Positions 14,918-22,861 are shown, numbered from the stretch's first letter. The stretch: DNA of 24,446 nt from CAZISM01 sp964541895 (GCA_964541895.1 CAZISM010000083.1:1-24446), one strand, 5' to 3'. Numbers and translations are program-made. The notes: a model not told the origin generated them from the letters alone.

Positions 14918-15334
14918 TCAGACCGTATACTTTTCGATCACATCAGGGGGAATACGTTCCGGACGGCCGCTGGCCGTGTTGATGAGCACGTATTCCAGAT
15001 GACCGGTTGCCGAGATCTGGCCGGTTGATTTCTGTGCGATCTCGAATTGCACCGTCACCCGGCTGCGTTCATAGCCGGACAGCCAGGTTCTCACCACGGC
15101 GGTGTCGCCCAGTCCCAGCCCTTTTTTATGTTCAATGCAGGCTTTGTGCACCCACCAGCTTAGCCCTCTTTGCAGAAATTCATCCATACTCATTTTATAA
15201 CAGCGGGCCATCTGGTCGTAACGGGCTGCCAGCACGTAATCAAGATAGATGGTGTTGTGGACGTGCTGGTTGAGATCGATGTCCGATGGCCGGACGGGAA
15301 TTTCGCTTTCAAAATGGGTTCCGTTGACATCCAT
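14918..15334 (-). CDS. Hotdog-fold acyl-CoA/acyl-ACP thioesterase family protein
   Basis: A 138-residue single hotdog domain of the 4HBT/FadM-YbgC type that would hydrolyse acyl-CoA or acyl-ACP thioesters in the cytoplasm. The landmark is VRPSDIDLNQHVHNTIYLDY at 14-33, where the D-x-N-x-H...Y pattern holds the probable catalytic Asp/Asn, followed by a central helix with WWVHKACIEHKKGL and the later strand SRVTVQFEI. The ATG at 15334 is chosen because AGGAGGT at 15353-15347 precedes it, although the 12-base spacing is long; residues encoded further upstream only shadow the end of the TauE gene. It lies 23 bases after the TauE/SafE gene on the same strand, so it is probably the last gene of that group. 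The substrate is not indicated. Confidence 0.85.
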   Translation of the reverse strand: MDVNGTHFESEIPVRPSDIDLNQHVHNTIYLDYVLAARYDQMARCYKMSMDEFLQRGLSWWVHKACIEHKKGLGLGDTAVVRTWLSGYERSRVTVQFEIAQKSTGQISATGHLEYVLINTASGRPERIPPDVIEKYTV

Positions 15335-15357
15335 GAGTTGGTGCAGACCTCCTGAGA

Positions 15358-16101
15358 TTAAAAGAGCTCGAACAGTTTGGCGGCCATGATCATGGCCGCC
15401 ACAGCCACCATGATGCGGATCAGTTTTTCTCCGCCCTTGATATTCGCCTTGGCGCCCCACCAGGCGCCGGTGGCATTGCCGGCGGCCAGGACCAGGCCGG
15501 GCAGCCACTGCACTCGACCGGAGAGGACAAAAACCAGCAAGGCCGGTAGCGTGAACAGCAGCATGAGAAACACTTTGTGGATATTGACCTTGATCAGGTC
15601 CAATTTTTCCAGATGATAGAGGGCGGCCATGATCATAAAACCGACGCCGATTTGCAGAAAACCGCCGTAAAAGCCGATGGCGACCATGGCGGGAATGAAT
15701 AGCAGACGTGATGATTTGGGCGCCATGTCGTTCTGTCGTTTGGTGATGGGTATGAACAGGGTGAGGACGATGAGAATGGTGAGCACCGCCAGAATTCGTT
15801 TAAAGAGATCGTCGCTGATCTGTACGGCTGTAAACGCGCCCAAAAGGGCGCCCGGAAGCGCCGCCAGCGCATACAAGCTGGACTGTTTGTAGAGGCGGAA
15901 ATTTTCCCTGTGATACGAAGCAACCGAAGAGAGGGACTGCGCCACCACGGCAATGCGATTAGTGCCGTTGGCCACAGAAGCCGGCAGGCCGATAAAGATC
16001 AGCGCCGGTACGGTCAGGATCGAACCACCGCCGGCCAGAGCATTGATGAATCCCGCCAGGGTACCCACTCCAAGCAAGAGCAGCAGATTATACCATTCCA
16101 T
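15358..16101 (-). CDS. Sulfite exporter TauE/SafE family permease
   Basis: A 247-residue polytopic membrane protein with about eight hydrophobic segments in two related halves. The first half has the family signature GTLAGFINALAGGGSILTVP at 13-32, then VANGTNRIAVVAQS near 43-56. The second half has AIGFYGGFLQIGVGFMIMAA near 140-159 and NVHKVFLM-like residues (VNIHKVFLMLL) near 172-182. The family exports small organic or sulfur-containing anions such as sulfite, sulfoacetate or taurine derivatives; the substrate here cannot be read from sequence. AGGGGC lies before the ATG. It starts 16 bases after the P-loop protein gene and precedes the thioesterase, forming an apparent three-gene unit, though a functional link between the three is not obvious. 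Confidence 0.88.
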   Translation of the reverse strand: MEWYNLLLLLGVGTLAGFINALAGGGSILTVPALIFIGLPASVANGTNRIAVVAQSLSSVASYHRENFRLYKQSSLYALAALPGALLGAFTAVQISDDLFKRILAVLTILIVLTLFIPITKRQNDMAPKSSRLLFIPAMVAIGFYGGFLQIGVGFMIMAALYHLEKLDLIKVNIHKVFLMLLFTLPALLVFVLSGRVQWLPGLVLAAGNATGAWWGAKANIKGGEKLIRIMVAVAAMIMAAKLFELF

Positions 16102-16117
16102 GCCGAGTCGCCCCTGA

Positions 16118-17878
16118 TCAGGATTGTGCGCGTTGGGCGATGAGGGTGAACAGGGCTTTAGCGGCGATCTGCGGGCCAGAGTGTTCCATGCCGTTCAATC
16201 CCAGTTGCGTTCGCAGTTGTCCGACCACCACCTGCCGGCTGAACATGGCCTGCATGACATGATCCGCCAGTTCCTCATGGCGGACGCGGCGTTGCGGTGC
16301 GCCAAAGGGATTGGCAAAGTAGCTGTCCACCAGTCCTTTTTCGGAAGTGGTGCCTTTGGCGAGGCGGGTGCCGCTGCTGAACACCGGCAAGGCCTGGTCT
16401 GCTCGCTCGAACAGCTGCACGGCCGGATGCTGGTCGTCCACGGCTTCGTAATTATTGGCATAGAGAAAATATCCCACCGGCGTGCCGGCGATGATCCGTT
16501 TATAATTGGTCACCGGCAGAATGACGCGGGCGTTGATCATTTGCGGATTCATAAAAATGGAACGATCCATCTGCTGAAAGGCGTACCCGGTCTGGAGGTC
16601 ATCCAGGCGCAGGAAGGCGCCGATCTCGGTGCCGAACGCCACCAGGTTTTTGTCGATGGAGCCCATGTCATCAAAGATCACGTCCATATCGCTGATGTAT
16701 TCCTGGGCCAGAATGCGGAACGCCTCCAGGGTTTCCGACTTGCCGGCGCCGCTGTCGCCGACGATGATGATGTTGGCGTGCGTCTGATTCTTCAGGAGAA
16801 TGGAGACCATGGCGCCGTGCACCGGCAGGACGTTGCGCTCCAGCATGATCACGTTGTGCAGGGTGAGGAGCATTTTTTTCATATAGCCAAAGTAATCGAC
16901 CGATTCGTCGTTAACGACATAACCGGTGAGAACGTTGTTGACCTTGTCCTGATGGAACAGGGTGCGTTCCTGGCTGAACGGCAGCGGCGGTCCGCCGAAG
17001 AGCAGGACAATATCCGGGCGCTGATCGTAAATATCTTCAAACGAAGCCAGCTCGAAGAGATTGGCCAGAGAGGTGCCGTGGGCCATAAACCGTTTGTGAA
17101 AATAGGCAAAGGCGAGCAGTTTGCCGATGCGGGCCGGATAGCAGAACCATTCATCCGCATTGATATCGAGATCGTGCAGCGGGTTCTGCGAGACCTCTTT
17201 AAAGAGGCCGGAGCGGGTGTTCTTTTTCGGGTAAAAGATCACCGGCGGTTCCAGCAGGGCGAGGCGGATGAACGGAATGTTGGTCAGGCCGCGATAGGCG
17301 TACGGGCATTCCCATTTGATATGCTGCGTGAGGATGCCGACATGGGCGCCGGCCGGCAGCTGGCGGTAGACGCGGAACGGCGCTTCAATGAGATTTTCGC
17401 AGATGGTGCGATAGGTGCGCAGGATCAGCTGCCGCAGGGTTTCGTTGGCCTTGATGAACTGGGCGTGGTGAATGCTGTCGCGGGTGCGCAATTTGGTTTT
17501 AGGCGCGCTGATTACGATGTAGCGTTCGTAGGAGCGCCAAAAGTCATACAACCCTTCGACAAAATCATAGATCAGAGCCCGATCTTCGAGAAAGCGGGCA
17601 AAGCGCCGGTTGAGGGCGGCCACTTCAGGCACCGTATGAGTGGTCAGCAGGCGCAGCACTGCCGCGGCATGACGAAACAGCGTCATGGTGTCATGCGGCT
17701 CCACGCGGTTGAGGAGCTGTTCATAGATCCGCGAACCTTTGTCGGCCAGGCGTTCGAGATAGCGATGGAGAATGTGTTCGAACGGTTTGCTGCGCAGCAG
17801 CTTTTCCGAGGTTTCGCAATAGGCCGATCCGAAATCAAGGATGATTTTGTCGGCGTCGATGGAGTAGGCTAGTTTCAT
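16118..17878 (-). CDS. P-loop kinase-like protein related to PEP carboxykinase / HPr kinase
   Basis: A 586-residue cytoplasmic protein with no signal peptide or membrane segment. Its C-terminal half carries nucleotide-binding motifs of the PEPCK/HPr kinase superfamily. PVHGAMV at 352-358 is followed by the P-loop VGDSGAGKSET at 373-383, closest to HPr kinase (GxSGxGKSE). IFDDMG at 401-406 resembles the second metal site. NARVILPVTNYKRI at 449-462 and SSGTRLAKGTTSEKG at 501-515, then FANPFG at 521-526, resemble the ATP-type PEPCK strand 'NTRVxYP' and the 'SGxTxKxAGTE...FGxxF' segment. The N-terminal 340 residues are helical and unfamiliar, and I do not see the PEPCK oxaloacetate-binding arginine motif there. 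PEPCK activity is therefore doubtful; a protein or small-molecule kinase is an alternative. No ribosome site precedes the ATG; a hairpin lies in the leader. It is the first gene of a unit with TauE/SafE and thioesterase genes. Confidence 0.75.
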   Translation of the reverse strand: MKLAYSIDADKIILDFGSAYCETSEKLLRSKPFEHILHRYLERLADKGSRIYEQLLNRVEPHDTMTLFRHAAAVLRLLTTHTVPEVAALNRRFARFLEDRALIYDFVEGLYDFWRSYERYIVISAPKTKLRTRDSIHHAQFIKANETLRQLILRTYRTICENLIEAPFRVYRQLPAGAHVGILTQHIKWECPYAYRGLTNIPFIRLALLEPPVIFYPKKNTRSGLFKEVSQNPLHDLDINADEWFCYPARIGKLLAFAYFHKRFMAHGTSLANLFELASFEDIYDQRPDIVLLFGGPPLPFSQERTLFHQDKVNNVLTGYVVNDESVDYFGYMKKMLLTLHNVIMLERNVLPVHGAMVSILLKNQTHANIIIVGDSGAGKSETLEAFRILAQEYISDMDVIFDDMGSIDKNLVAFGTEIGAFLRLDDLQTGYAFQQMDRSIFMNPQMINARVILPVTNYKRIIAGTPVGYFLYANNYEAVDDQHPAVQLFERADQALPVFSSGTRLAKGTTSEKGLVDSYFANPFGAPQRRVRHEELADHVMQAMFSRQVVVGQLRTQLGLNGMEHSGPQIAAKALFTLIAQRAQS

Positions 17879-17912
17879 AGGCGTTTCGCTGAAATGGATA
17901 TCCTATATAAAT

Positions 17913-17935
17913 AAAAACCGGGCCCGTGGGCCCGG
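17913..17935 (-). terminator. GC-rich hairpin with T-run, probable terminator of the AI-2E permease gene
   Basis: CCGGGCCC (17918-17925) and GGGCCCGG (17928-17935) form a perfect 8-base inverted repeat. On the minus strand it is followed by TTTTTATTT, a proper terminator. On the plus strand no T-run follows directly. Confidence 0.75.
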
Positions 17936-17945
17936 ACGACTAGGC

Positions 17946-17974
17946 ATAATATAATTTTTTTGGAGAAAATGCAA
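17946..17974 (-). promoter_or_regulatory. Promoter candidate for the P-loop protein gene
   Basis: On the minus strand TTGCAT (17974-17969) and TATTAT (17951-17946) have a 17-base spacer. Transcription would begin near 17939, only a few bases before the hairpin at 17935-17918, so the RNA would carry the hairpin at its 5' end. Confidence 0.45.
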
Positions 17975-18009
17975 GCTTTATTTCACCAAGACCGTTTGTG
18001 CGTGGCCGC

Positions 18010-18868
18010 CTAGCCGGTGAAACGGTACTTTTTCAGGGTCTGGACGCTCTCGAAGAGCACAACTTTGAAAAAGCCGGCGCACGGCACCGCGATGAGCATG
18101 CCGAGAATACCGAAGAGATGACCGCCGATGAGGATGGCGAGCAGCACCAGCAGCGGATGCAGATCCACACTTTTGGCCACCACGAACGGCTGTATGATCA
18201 CGTCATCGATCAGCTTCAAGCCGGCAAACGCCAGCACCACATAGACCGCGCGCATGGCGTCGCCGCTGTCCAGGATGGAAACGGCGATGGCGGGGATCAT
18301 GCCGGCGATGGGGCCGACGTAGGGGATCAGATTGGCCATGCCGGCGAACACGCCGATAAAGAGGAAATACTTGACGCCCAGCAGCCAGAGCGCGATGGTG
18401 GCCAGGGTGCCGAAGGCGAGGGCGTCCATGAACTGGCCGCGCAGATAGTTGCCGAGCTGCTGGTCCATTTTATAGATCAGGTCCATGGAGAATTCGAAAT
18501 AGCGATTCGGCACCAGACGAATGAACTGCTTTTTCATTTCGATGCCGTCCTTGAGCAGAAAAAAGATGATGAACGGAATCGTGACCAGATGGACGATGAT
18601 GTTGATAAAATCCTTAACGATGAAATCGCCGATGGCCTGCATCAGTTCGGTTTTGGCGGTTTCTATTTCTTCATGGAGGTTGATGTCCGCCATGCCGAGA
18701 AAGCCGAGTTTGCTGCGCAGCAGGAGCTGAAACCGGTCGATGGCNNNNNNNNNNNNNNNNNNNNNNNNNNNNNNNNNNNNNNNNNNNNNNNNNNNNNNNN
18801 NNNNNNNNNNNNNNNNNNNNNNNNNNNNNNNNNNNNNNNNNNNNTTTTTTATGGTTTCGGACCTGCAT
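18010..18868 (-). CDS. AI-2E family transporter (PerM-like), interrupted by an assembly gap
   Basis: The visible C-terminal 244 residues (18744-18010) match the AI-2E/PerM permease family: several hydrophobic segments, LVTIPFIIFFLLKDG, a helix with LRGQFMDALAFGTLATIALW, the family hallmark GVFAGMANLIPYVGPIAGMI, then VVLAFAGLKLIDDVIIQPFV and GHLFGILGMLIAVP. Members export small molecules or ions; AI-2 itself is not assured. The 5' end is probably the ATG at 18868, one base after the upstream stop, encoding MQVRNHKK before the run of N. That frame differs from the downstream frame by one base, and roughly 90-120 residues are missing, so the 100 N cannot be the true gap size. A terminator follows at 17935-17913. 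Confidence 0.82.
18745..18844. other. Assembly gap of 100 N
   Basis: Exactly 100 N, a placeholder length. It removes the N-terminal part of the AI-2E permease gene. Reading frames drawn across it are artificial. Confidence 0.98.
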
Positions 18869-18869
18869 A

Positions 18870-19391
18870 TTATTGGCCCGCTTTTTTGTAGTGTTGCAGT
18901 TCCTGGTTGAGCGCCTGGGCTTGCTGGTTGGTTTTGCGCAACCGTTCGGCCAGCAGCCGGGCCAGCCGGAAGACGATCTTGAGCCCCAGGCGTGGATCGC
19001 GCGCCATCAGGCCGAACAGATCGGGCTGGAAAAAGCCGAAAATCCGGCTCGGGCATTTGGCGATCGCGGTGGCGGAACGGGGCGCATCGTCCAGCAACGC
19101 GACATCGCCAAAAAAATCACCGTCGGAAAATTCCGACAGCTTGAGCTGGCCGCTTTCGGAAATGATGGCCACGCAGCCGGACTGGATGATGTACATCCCC
19201 ATGCCGGGTTCGTTTTCACGAAAGATGATCTCTTCCGCCTGATATTCGCGTTCATGAAGAATCCGCACCACCGCCGCCAGTTCGCGTTTTGAGAGATCTT
19301 CAAAAATCGGAACCTGGCGCAGAATGGTTTCAAGGGTGTGCGCTTCGTCCCTGCCGGAGGCGGGAGTCTGTTTCTGGAAAAACTTTTTCAA
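18870..19391 (-). CDS. Cyclic nucleotide-binding domain protein without a DNA-binding domain
   Basis: A protein of 173 residues from a TTG start. It holds one CAP_ED/cNMP domain at about 24-140: VPIFEDLSKRELAAVV, then the phosphate-binding-cassette-like GDFFGDVALLDDAPRSATAIA (near 90-110), which keeps the FG-E/D-x-AL...PRSA pattern. The C terminus is a helix rich in R, Q and L (about 135-173) with no helix-turn-helix, so it is not a Crp/Fnr transcription factor. It more likely senses a nucleotide or acts as a soluble regulatory subunit. The TTG at 19391 is preferred to the GTG at 19397 because GAGGAG ends 5 bases before the TTG but directly abuts the GTG. The AI-2E permease gene starts one base after its stop, so the two are coupled and this protein may control that permease. 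Confidence 0.82.
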   Translation of the reverse strand: MKKFFQKQTPASGRDEAHTLETILRQVPIFEDLSKRELAAVVRILHEREYQAEEIIFRENEPGMGMYIIQSGCVAIISESGQLKLSEFSDGDFFGDVALLDDAPRSATAIAKCPSRIFGFFQPDLFGLMARDPRLGLKIVFRLARLLAERLRKTNQQAQALNQELQHYKKAGQ

Positions 19392-19531
19392 GAGCACTCC
19401 TCATTGGCTTACGGTTCGGCGGCAGCTGGTGTACCCCTGGTTCGGGAGCGCGCGAGTGTTTCGGAATCGTATCACGGCGAGCCGCACTTCAAAAGTACAA
19501 CACTTTAGAGTGCAGATCAAGAAAAAAATCA

Positions 19532-19559
19532 TTGGTCCTTACATTATTATTTGTATATT
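19532..19559 (+). promoter_or_regulatory. Promoter candidate upstream of the small membrane protein and permease
   Basis: TTGGTC at 19532-19537 and TATATT at 19554-19559 have a 16-base spacer, within the only clearly AT-rich part of the 244-base divergent region 19392-19635. I found nothing else definite in that region and no clear promoter for the minus-strand genes. Confidence 0.4.
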
Positions 19560-19635
19560 TTGAGTTAGATCAATTTTTCGCGGCCGGTGATCCCGGTCGC
19601 GGTGACGAAACGATGGTGTCGATAGGAGGCCAATC

Positions 19636-19992
19636 ATGGGTTGGGTTGCTGCCTTGAGCAAGGTTCCCTGGAAACAAGTTTTACCCTATATCCCGTCGGT
19701 GGTTGAGACGGCCAAAGACCTGCTGCGGGCGGCGAAAAAGAGCGGCCCGGCCGCCGGCGCAGATGGCGGGCCGGTGGCGCCTGACCTGGCGGGACGGGTA
19801 GCACAACTGGAGAACAATGAACGCAAACAGGCCGAGCTGGTGCAAGCCATGGCGGAGCAGCAGGAGCGGTTTACCGTCAGCTTGCGCATCCTGGAATCAA
19901 GGCTGCAGCTGCTTTTCGTGGTCACGCTGGTACTGCTCATCGCCCTCGTGGCCATGTTCGTCTATCTGTTTTTGCATTCGCCGGCCCGCTAG
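19636..19992 (+). CDS. Small membrane-anchored coiled-coil protein, unknown function
   Basis: A 118-residue protein I do not recognise. The N-terminal 35 residues form an amphipathic helix rich in V, K and A. A glycine/proline/alanine linker (about 36-50) and a coiled-coil stretch follow (about 53-88: LAGRVAQLENNERKQAEL, then VQAMAEQQERF), with one strong membrane helix at about 92-113 and the short tail HSPAR. The layout suggests a cytoplasmic coiled coil fixed to the membrane by its C terminus. The ribosome site AGGAGG lies just upstream. The amino acid permease gene starts 6 bases after its stop, so it could be an accessory or stability subunit of that permease; this is inference only. Confidence 0.7.
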   Translation: MGWVAALSKVPWKQVLPYIPSVVETAKDLLRAAKKSGPAAGADGGPVAPDLAGRVAQLENNERKQAELVQAMAEQQERFTVSLRILESRLQLLFVVTLVLLIALVAMFVYLFLHSPAR

Positions 19993-19998
19993 ACGCCT

Positions 19999-21453
19999 AT
20001 GACCGAACCCCAGCACTTTAAGCGCGAATTGGGACTCTGGTCCTCCACCATGATCGTTATGGGGGTGATGATCGGCTCCGGCATTTTTATCGTCAGCGCC
20101 GATATCAGCCGTACCGTGGGCTCTGCCGGCTATCTGCTGCTGGTGTGGGTTTTCACCGGCGTGATGACCCTGATGGCCGCTCTTTCCTACGGCGAACTGG
20201 CCGGCATGATGCCCCATGCCGGCGGCCAGTACGTCTATCTGCGCCAGGCCTACAACCCGCTCATCGGTTTTTTATACGGTTGGACGCTGTTTCTGGTGAT
20301 CCAGACCGGGACGATCGCTGCCGTCGCGGTGGCGTTTGCCAAGTTTCTTGCCGTGCTGCTGCCTGCCCTGGGTGAAAAAACCGTTCTCTTTACCGTGCTG
20401 GACAAATCCGTGACCGCCAGCCAGCTGGTCGGCGTCGCCAGCATCGTTATCCTTACAGCGGTCAATGCCGCCGGCTTGCGCCAGGGAAAACGGGTGCAGA
20501 ATATTTTCACCGTGACGAAAATCGGCAGCCTGCTGGCGCTGATCGTCATCGGTCTGATCGTCGGCCGCAAGCTGAATATTTTTTCAATGAACCTGGCCGG
20601 AGCCTGGCAGGGCCAGTGGACCGCCCTGCATAACGGCCAGGTCACATCGACACAGCCACTTTCCGGAGTGATGCTGGCGGCTGCCATCGGCGTCGCTATG
20701 GTGGGTTCGCTTTTCTCCTCCGATGCCTGGAACAACATCACCTTTGCCTCCGCCGAAGTGGTGCGACCGCAGCGAACCATTCCCTGGAGCCTGGCCCTGG
20801 GCACCGGAGCGGTGACAATGCTGTATGTGCTGGCCAATCTGGCCTATATCGCCCTGTTGCCGGTGCAGGGCCAGCCGGAGGCAGCGGATGTGACAGGCAG
20901 GGGCATTGCCTTTGCGGTGTCTGACCGCGTCGGCACCGCTGCTGCGTGGATTTGTTTCGGCGAGCCGGCGGTGGTGATCATGGCGGTGCTCATCGTCATC
21001 TCCACCTTTGGCTGCAACAACGGTCTCATTCTGGCCGGCGCCCGCGTCTATTATGCCATGGCGCAGGACGGTCTGTTTTTTCGCTCCACCGCCCGGCTCA
21101 ACCGCAACCATGTTCCGGGCTATGCGCTGTGGGTGCAGGCGTTATGGTCTTCGCTGCTGTGCATCACCGGCACCTATGGCGAATTGCTCGACTATGTGAT
21201 CTTTGCGGTGCTGATTTTTTATATATTGACCATAGCCGGCCTGTTTATATTGCGCGTCAGGAAACCGGAGGCCGAACGACCCTATCGCGCGTTTGGCTAC
21301 CCGGTGGTGCCTGCTCTCTACATTCTATGCGCCCTGGCCATCTGTGTCGATTTGCTGATCTTTAAGCCGCGTTTCACCTGGCCCGGACTGATCGTGGTGA
21401 TGTGCGGCATTCCGGTGTATTACCTCTGGAAACGATGGTCAATCCGTCCCTGA
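19999..21453 (+). CDS. APC family amino acid permease
   Basis: A 484-residue inner membrane transporter with about twelve membrane segments. TM1 holds the APC hallmark MGVMIGSGIFIVSADI near 21-36, with the unwound GSG that binds the amino acid backbone. TM2 and the following loop hold ALSYGELAGMMPHAGGQYVY near 61-80, also a family signature. TM6 has FSSDAWNNITFASAEVVRPQRTIP near 234-257 (read in parts), equivalent to the 'aY.G.n....aEE..nP.r..P' motif of LAT/YfnA-type members. C-terminal LRVRKPEAERPYRAFGYP lies near 419-436. The substrate is probably a neutral amino acid, not resolvable here. The start is 6 bases after the small protein's stop. Its TGA overlaps an ATG (TGATG at 21451-21455) just before the gap, a possible start for the serine hydrolase. 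Confidence 0.92.
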   Translation: MTEPQHFKRELGLWSSTMIVMGVMIGSGIFIVSADISRTVGSAGYLLLVWVFTGVMTLMAALSYGELAGMMPHAGGQYVYLRQAYNPLIGFLYGWTLFLVIQTGTIAAVAVAFAKFLAVLLPALGEKTVLFTVLDKSVTASQLVGVASIVILTAVNAAGLRQGKRVQNIFTVTKIGSLLALIVIGLIVGRKLNIFSMNLAGAWQGQWTALHNGQVTSTQPLSGVMLAAAIGVAMVGSLFSSDAWNNITFASAEVVRPQRTIPWSLALGTGAVTMLYVLANLAYIALLPVQGQPEAADVTGRGIAFAVSDRVGTAAAWICFGEPAVVIMAVLIVISTFGCNNGLILAGARVYYAMAQDGLFFRSTARLNRNHVPGYALWVQALWSSLLCITGTYGELLDYVIFAVLIFYILTIAGLFILRVRKPEAERPYRAFGYPVVPALYILCALAICVDLLIFKPRFTWPGLIVVMCGIPVYYLWKRWSIRP

Positions 21454-21463
21454 TGCCTCCGGC

Positions 21464-21563
21464 NNNNNNNNNNNNNNNNNNNNNNNNNNNNNNNNNNNNN
21501 NNNNNNNNNNNNNNNNNNNNNNNNNNNNNNNNNNNNNNNNNNNNNNNNNNNNNNNNNNNNNNN
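21464..21563. other. Assembly gap of 100 N
   Basis: Exactly 100 N, a placeholder. It removes the 5' part of the serine hydrolase gene, including its SxxK motif. Confidence 0.98.
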
Positions 21564-22841
21564 ATTCTGGTGGATCAGGGTAAGGCGAAATGGGATGCTG
21601 CGGTTATCGATTACCTGCCCTGGTTTCGCATGTACGATCCCTATGTGACGCGGGAGCTGACTCTGCGCGATCTGCTGGTGCATCGCAGCGGCCTGGGTCT
21701 GGGCGCCGGTGATCTGCTGTGGTGGCCGGCGACATCGTACTCCCGAAAAGAGATCGTTGAGCGGATCAAATACCTCAAGCCGGCGACGAGTTTTCGCAGC
21801 GCCTATGCGTACGATAACGTGCTGTACAGCGTGGCCGGCGAAGTGGTGGAATCCGTCAGCGGCCTTTGCTGGGAAGATTTTGTCCAGCAGCACATTCTCC
21901 AGCCGGTGGGTATGACCCATTCGCTCAGCCGCATTTCCCGCATTACGACAGCGGCTGATGTGGCAGCACCACATGCGATGGTTCAGGGTTCGCTTTGTCC
22001 TGTTGCCGTTTTTGCTGCGGATAACGTCAATCCGGCCGGCGGTATCTGTTCGTGCAGCGATGATATGGCCAAATGGATGATCGTACAGCTGGATTCCGGC
22101 CGCCTGGCAGACGGCACGCGGCTGTTTTCGCAGGCCGGCCATCGTCAGATGTGGTCGCTGGTTACACCCATTCCCATCAGCGATCCGCCGGCCTATGTGT
22201 CGCCGGTCAAGACCGATTTTCGAGGTTACGGCCTCGGTTTTTCCCTGGCCGAATACCGCGGACATAAAGTGGTGCAGCATACCGGCGGTCTGCCCGGTTA
22301 TGTCTCCAAGGTGACCATGATTCCCGAGATCGATCTGGGCATCACGGTGCTGACCAATCAGGAATCGGATTACGCCTTTGCAGCGATATCCTATTTTATC
22401 ATGGACTATTATCTGGCCGCGCAGTGGGATTGGCTGGCAGGCTACACGCGCTTTAAAGCGCACAACGATTCCATGTTGATGCAGGAAGAACAGGAACAGC
22501 GCCAACAGCGTGCGCGTTCGACCAGACCATCGCTGGATCTGCCCGCTTACGCCGGGACCTATGCGGATGTATGGTACGGCGACATGACCTTGACTTGCGA
22601 AAACGACACGCTGGTGCTCAGAATGATGCACACGCCAGCTCTGGTGGGAGATCTGGAGCACTGGCAGTACGACACCTTTATCTGTCGCTGGCGTGATGCC
22701 GAACTGCGCGCCGATGCGTTCGTCACCTTTTATATCAATGCCGAGGGCCGCATCGAAGAAATAAAAATGAAGGCGGTCTCTTCGGCTACGGATTTCAGTT
22801 TCGATTTTCAGGACCTGTTGTTTCGACGAAAAATCAACTAA
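21564..22841 (+). CDS. Serine hydrolase of the beta-lactamase/PBP4* family, 5' end lost in gap
   Basis: The visible 425 residues belong to the class C beta-lactamase-like family (PF00144), whose members are esterases, D-aminopeptidases or peptidases more often than true beta-lactamases. The frame enters at ILVDQGKAKWDAAVIDYLPW, which in the family lies about 35 residues after the catalytic SxxK, so the nucleophile is in the gap. TLRDLLVHRSGLG follows. The second motif (YxN) is YDN within YAYDNVLYSVAG, and the third (HxG/KTG) is HTGGLPGY. A C-terminal domain from about residue 325, with YAGTYADVWYGDMTL, resembles DUF3471. A signal peptide is expected but unseen. A possible start is the ATG at 21453, overlapping the permease stop. 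The next gene starts 20 bases after the stop. Confidence 0.85.
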   Translation: MLVDQGKAKWDAAVIDYLPWFRMYDPYVTRELTLRDLLVHRSGLGLGAGDLLWWPATSYSRKEIVERIKYLKPATSFRSAYAYDNVLYSVAGEVVESVSGLCWEDFVQQHILQPVGMTHSLSRISRITTAADVAAPHAMVQGSLCPVAVFAADNVNPAGGICSCSDDMAKWMIVQLDSGRLADGTRLFSQAGHRQMWSLVTPIPISDPPAYVSPVKTDFRGYGLGFSLAEYRGHKVVQHTGGLPGYVSKVTMIPEIDLGITVLTNQESDYAFAAISYFIMDYYLAAQWDWLAGYTRFKAHNDSMLMQEEQEQRQQRARSTRPSLDLPAYAGTYADVWYGDMTLTCENDTLVLRMMHTPALVGDLEHWQYDTFICRWRDAELRADAFVTFYINAEGRIEEIKMKAVSSATDFSFDFQDLLFRRKIN

Positions 22842-22861
22842 TGGTGATTGGAGAGGATGGT

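Noticed and set aside
16124..17872. A 582-codon open frame on the plus strand, antisense to the whole P-loop protein gene.
   Set aside because: It mirrors the real gene almost end to end, has no recognisable motif and no ribosome site. The opposite strand encodes clear nucleotide-binding motifs. Such mirror frames are common in GC-rich genes.
18745..19056. Continuation of the AI-2E frame across the N run into the cyclic-nucleotide-binding gene.
   Set aside because: The N length is a placeholder, and the residues beyond it are the antisense of the neighbouring gene. The real start is probably the ATG at 18868 in another frame.
18870..19391. Crp/Fnr transcription factor.
   Set aside because: The nucleotide-binding domain is clear, but the C terminus lacks a helix-turn-helix and ends after about 35 further residues.
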